This document shows, in pieces, positions 5,431 to 7,647 of a DNA stretch of 7,647 bases. The position numbers were made by a program, and so were the translations under genes. The stretch covers positions 1 to 7,647 of the forward strand of contig DMAO01000292.1 of assembly GCA_003446545.1 (NCBI GenBank). The letters run 5' to 3'. The notes below the pieces were generated by a model, which made no database searches, was not told where the DNA came from, and worked only from the letters and a program-made list of their open reading frames with translations. Position 1 is the stretch's first letter. Each line of letters starts with the position of its first letter. Source of the stretch: Sphaerochaeta sp. Lineage in GTDB: Bacteria > Spirochaetota > Spirochaetia > Sphaerochaetales > Sphaerochaetaceae.

Positions 5431-6557
5431 CGGTCTGTTTCCTTTACAATATATCCGTCTGCCGCAGTCCAGCTTACATACACAGTATCACGCCATTCAA
5501 TCTCCGGCCCTTCATCAAGAAAGGCTGTATGCTGCTTGAATACTTTGATGATAGGCTTCGCCTCATTATCAAGACGTATGTAGAATTTTGACTGGAAACC
5601 GGAATAGACAGGCTCATCTACAACGCCTTTGTATGAGTTCATATACGTATGGGTCGTCTTGGGAGGATTTGGTGTAATCCTGACTTTTTCCGGTCTGACA
5701 GTAAAGTCAACTTCCGCTCCTATTTCCGAAGGATCGTAGTCGGTAACTGTGACTTCCCCACCAAGGGAGGGTACATCGACGGTGAGCATATACTCCTTTC
5801 CATAAGGCTCACAGGCGAGAACCTTGCAGGGGAAGATGTTTGACTCACCGATGAATTGCGCCACAAAGCGGGTGGCAGGCGCCTCATAAATCTCATAAGG
5901 AGTTCCGATCTGCAGGATCTTACCCTTGTTCATGACTGCGATGCGGTCAGAGACAGAGAGAGCCTCGCTCTGGTCGTGGGTCACATAGATGAAGGTAATG
6001 CCGACCTTGTCGTGGATAACGTCAAGCTCGATGAGGAGGTTCTGCCTCAGTTTGGCATCAAGAGCAGATAGGGGTTCGTCTAGGAGCAGCACACTCGGTT
6101 CGTTTATGAGCGCCCTAGCGATGGCCACACGCTGTTTCTGGCCTCCACTGAGCATGGAAGGTTTCTTGTCAATGTGTTCTTCCAACTGGACCAGGCGGAT
6201 ATACTCACGAACCTTTCGGTCGAGCTCCTCTTTTTCCACACGCCTAAGGCGCAGGGGAAAAGCGACGTTTTCATAGACGGTCAAATGGGGGAAAAGAGCA
6301 TAGGTCTGAAAGACCGTGTTTGATTGCCGCTTGTCCGGAGGCAAGGGCAGGATGTCTTTGCCATCGAACTCTACAGTTCCAGTATCGGGGTAGTCAAACC
6401 CTGCGATAATCCTTAGCAGTGTGGTCTTGCCACATCCTGATGGTCCCAAAAGGGAGAAGAACTCACCTTTGTGTATTGTCACACTCACATCATCGAGTGC
6501 TTTGAATGTTCCATACGCTCTGGAGACCTGTTCGACTGCAATTTCAACACCTTTCAA
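5427..6557 (-). CDS. potA: Spermidine/putrescine ABC transporter ATP-binding protein PotA
   Basis: Cytoplasmic ATPase of the polyamine importer, 376 residues, the usual PotA length of about 370-380. Walker A is GPSGCGKT (38-45), the Q-loop glutamine is in VFQTYALFP (Q84), the ABC signature is LSGGQ (136-140), Walker B is VLLLDE (156-161), the D-loop is SALD, and the H-loop histidine is in VTHDQSEAL (H194). Residues from about 235 on, including VRPEKVRI, form the C-terminal TOBE-type regulatory domain. The start codon is TTG. In-frame codons upstream reach a stop without any ATG or GTG, and GGAGGG lies 11 nt before the TTG, a rather long spacing that suggests modest initiation. It is the first gene of potABC, preceded by a good promoter. 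The permeases and the TOBE domain support a polyamine role over other ABC importers of this class. Confidence 0.93.
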   Translation of the reverse strand: MKGVEIAVEQVSRAYGTFKALDDVSVTIHKGEFFSLLGPSGCGKTTLLRIIAGFDYPDTGTVEFDGKDILPLPPDKRQSNTVFQTYALFPHLTVYENVAFPLRLRRVEKEELDRKVREYIRLVQLEEHIDKKPSMLSGGQKQRVAIARALINEPSVLLLDEPLSALDAKLRQNLLIELDVIHDKVGITFIYVTHDQSEALSVSDRIAVMNKGKILQIGTPYEIYEAPATRFVAQFIGESNIFPCKVLACEPYGKEYMLTVDVPSLGGEVTVTDYDPSEIGAEVDFTVRPEKVRITPNPPKTTHTYMNSYKGVVDEPVYSGFQSKFYIRLDNEAKPIIKVFKQHTAFLDEGPEIEWRDTVYVSWTAADGYIVKETDR

Positions 6558-6637
6558 TCTTTTCCATTCCCTCCACTCGTTTCAGGCATAAATATTCCAG
6601 AGAAGCATATCCTCTAGGCCTTCACGACATACTTGCG

Positions 6638-6666
6638 ACTATCGAATATTTAACGGGTACTGTCAA
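6638..6666 (-). promoter_or_regulatory. Predicted sigma70-type promoter of the potABC operon
   Basis: The minus strand shows a perfect -35 box TTGACA (6666-6661), a 17-nt spacer and the -10 box GATAGT (6643-6638, 4 of 6 matches). Transcription would start near 6631, about 74 nt before the TTG start of potA. The short leader can form one small hairpin, AGAGGA/TTCTCT. Confidence 0.6.
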
Positions 6667-7025
6667 GGGTTTTGTTAACGGACACTAGACTGATAAAAAC
6701 TGATAAACCATATAGCTATAAGTAAATGGAAAATATGCAATGTGAAAAACTATGCATATACCCCCAGCTATATTCTTTATGATTGGCAGCATTGGTAATT
6801 GGATTATAAAATAGGGCATTGGATATGTAGTCATTGATGTTGGATTTCTAAGCTTCTGTGTAAAGCCCAATACTTAAAACGACAGATCACATGAAACTTG
6901 ATAGAACCTGGTGTTACATTTAAATGAAATAACGCTTTTTGACTATCATAGCCCCAAGATGTGTGCCCAACAGTTAGGTAAACATACCTTCCTCTCTTGA
7001 TCCCCCTTTAGATCTCCAACCTGAA
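6667..7025. other. AT-rich intergenic region between the LacI-type gene and potABC
   Basis: No supportable gene on either strand. A 61-codon minus-strand frame (6870-6685) starts with TTG, has no ribosome binding site and reads as low-complexity. Several symmetric elements are visible: direct repeats at 6689-6707, the palindrome TATAGCTATA at 6711-6720, the inverted repeat ATATGCA/TGCATAT at 6733-6759, CATTTAAATG at 6917-6926, and a small hairpin AGGTA/TACCT near 6977-6990. These could be operator sites for potABC control, but such elements are expected by chance in AT-rich DNA. Confidence 0.5.
6689..6707. repeat. Tandem direct repeat ACTGATAAA upstream of the potABC promoter
   Basis: ACTGATAAA occurs at 6689-6697 and again at 6699-6707, a 10-bp period that puts both copies on the same face of the helix. 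The repeats lie about 22 bp upstream of the predicted -35 box, a typical position for an activator or an AraC/response-regulator type site. Function is inferred from spacing only. Confidence 0.35.
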
Positions 7026-7647
7026 TCAGGGGAAATCCACATCTCCAATCCTAATGAAGGGTAAGGTTTCCTTCATGAGGATTGAGCATTGGACTTTTAT
7101 CGTTGCCTTAGTGGGTTTTTCATCACCTCGTATAATTGAATAGAGTTTCTTGAGAGCTTGGGTCCACTGTTGGGCTGGGTGCTGGTAAATGCTTGCCCCC
7201 ATAATCCCTTCATTCAGATACCCAGACAGTTTGCTGCTGTATTCATGACCGATGCAGATAATCTTTCCCACCATGTCACTATCCTTAATCGCTGCAGCGG
7301 CAGGAGTAAAGAAACCGTCTGTGACATAGATGATATTTAAGTTGTCTATTGTCCTGATGTTCTGCATTGCCGCATCATATACGTTCTGCCTGATTTCCTT
7401 GTCGGTGTGTCCCTCAACTGGATATATTCTTAGGATGTTTATGTCTTTCAACTCTTGATTGGCCTTGCTGCAAAACCCTGCAATTCTCTGCTGAGAACCG
7501 GTGAAATTTACGTTAGGGGAGAGGATGAGGACATTGGTTTCTGAACAGCAGTGGAGGCTGGCGAGCTTTGCCGCGAGTTGGCCCAGAATGAAGTCGTCTG
7601 GCCCAATATGGAATAGGCACCTTGAACCCATAGTCTTGTTTATGACT
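7026..7647 (-). CDS. LacI-family transcriptional regulator, C-terminal ligand-binding part (5' end outside window)
   Basis: About 207 codons of a type 1 periplasmic-binding-protein-like sensor domain are visible. The frame stays open from the stop at 7026 through an internal ATG at 7631 to the window edge, so the gene is cut and the ATG is not necessarily its start. Landmarks are LFHIGPDDFILGQLAAKLA, the canonical GSQQRIAGF pattern (GxxxRxxGF) of LacI-type regulators, IIYVTDGFFTPAAAAIKD, IICIGHEYSSK, and a C-terminal TIKVQCSILMKETLP, which resembles the final strand of LacI-type repressors. The DNA-binding helix-turn-helix would lie beyond 7647. An ABC sugar-binding protein with the same fold is the alternative, but the C-terminal pattern favours a regulator. 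The ligand is unknown. It is separated from potA by 468 bp and probably regulates genes outside the window. Confidence 0.75.
   Translation of the reverse strand, partial: VINKTMGSRCLFHIGPDDFILGQLAAKLASLHCCSETNVLILSPNVNFTGSQQRIAGFCSKANQELKDINILRIYPVEGHTDKEIRQNVYDAAMQNIRTIDNLNIIYVTDGFFTPAAAAIKDSDMVGKIICIGHEYSSKLSGYLNEGIMGASIYQHPAQQWTQALKKLYSIIRGDEKPTKATIKVQCSILMKETLPFIRIGDVDFP

Noticed and set aside
6685..6870. A 61-codon minus-strand frame in the potA upstream region
   Set aside because: TTG start, no ribosome binding site, composition typical of AT-rich non-coding DNA, no family resemblance.
6900..6960. A possible catabolite-response or LacI-type operator around AAAAAGCGTTATTT (minus strand)
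   Set aside because: Only half of the symmetric consensus matches, and the second half-site is missing.
1..7647. CRISPR arrays, tRNA or rRNA genes, insertion sequences, toxin-antitoxin or phage-defence genes
   Set aside because: I saw no regularly spaced repeats, RNA gene signatures, transposase-like frames or terminal inverted repeats in the window.

Overview
The window looks like ordinary chromosome from a bacterium of intermediate GC content. All six recognisable protein genes, and one doubtful leader ORF, lie on the minus strand, so the biological reading direction runs from high to low coordinates. The gene families are PotABC-type polyamine importer parts, a PutP-type Na+/proline symporter, an O-acetylhomoserine sulfhydrylase and a LacI-type regulator. 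No single gene is lineage-diagnostic. My best guess is a fermentative spirochaete of the Sphaerochaeta kind, but this is an inference from the flavour of the gene set, and Firmicutes cannot be excluded.

Layout in transcription order: the C-terminal part of a LacI-family sugar-type regulator (7647-7026, 5' end outside the window); a 468 bp AT-rich non-coding gap holding a good sigma70-type promoter; the tightly coupled operon potA-potB-potC (6557-3698), with 4-bp ATGA overlaps at both junctions; a hairpin; putP (3491-1995); another long hairpin; a 702 bp non-coding stretch; and metY (1292 to beyond position 1, missing only its last residues).

PotA would energise a PotB/PotC membrane channel to import spermidine or putrescine. 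The substrate-binding protein PotD that normally completes the set is not in the window. PutP would take up proline with sodium. MetY would make homocysteine from O-acetylhomoserine and sulfide, feeding methionine synthesis.

The most interesting part is the metY upstream region. A TTGACA-N17-TAATTT promoter at 1721-1693 implies a leader of about 390 nt. That leader contains a 16-codon ORF with a strong ribosome binding site and four Met codons plus one Cys codon. The ORF overlaps an 8-bp perfect inverted repeat. Further down are alternative pairings and a composite 19-bp stem-loop just upstream of the metY ribosome binding site. I see no SAM-I (S-box), SAM-II or SAM-III signature. This is a candidate for an undescribed methionine- or sulfur-responsive leader, but it rests on one sequence and needs comparative support.
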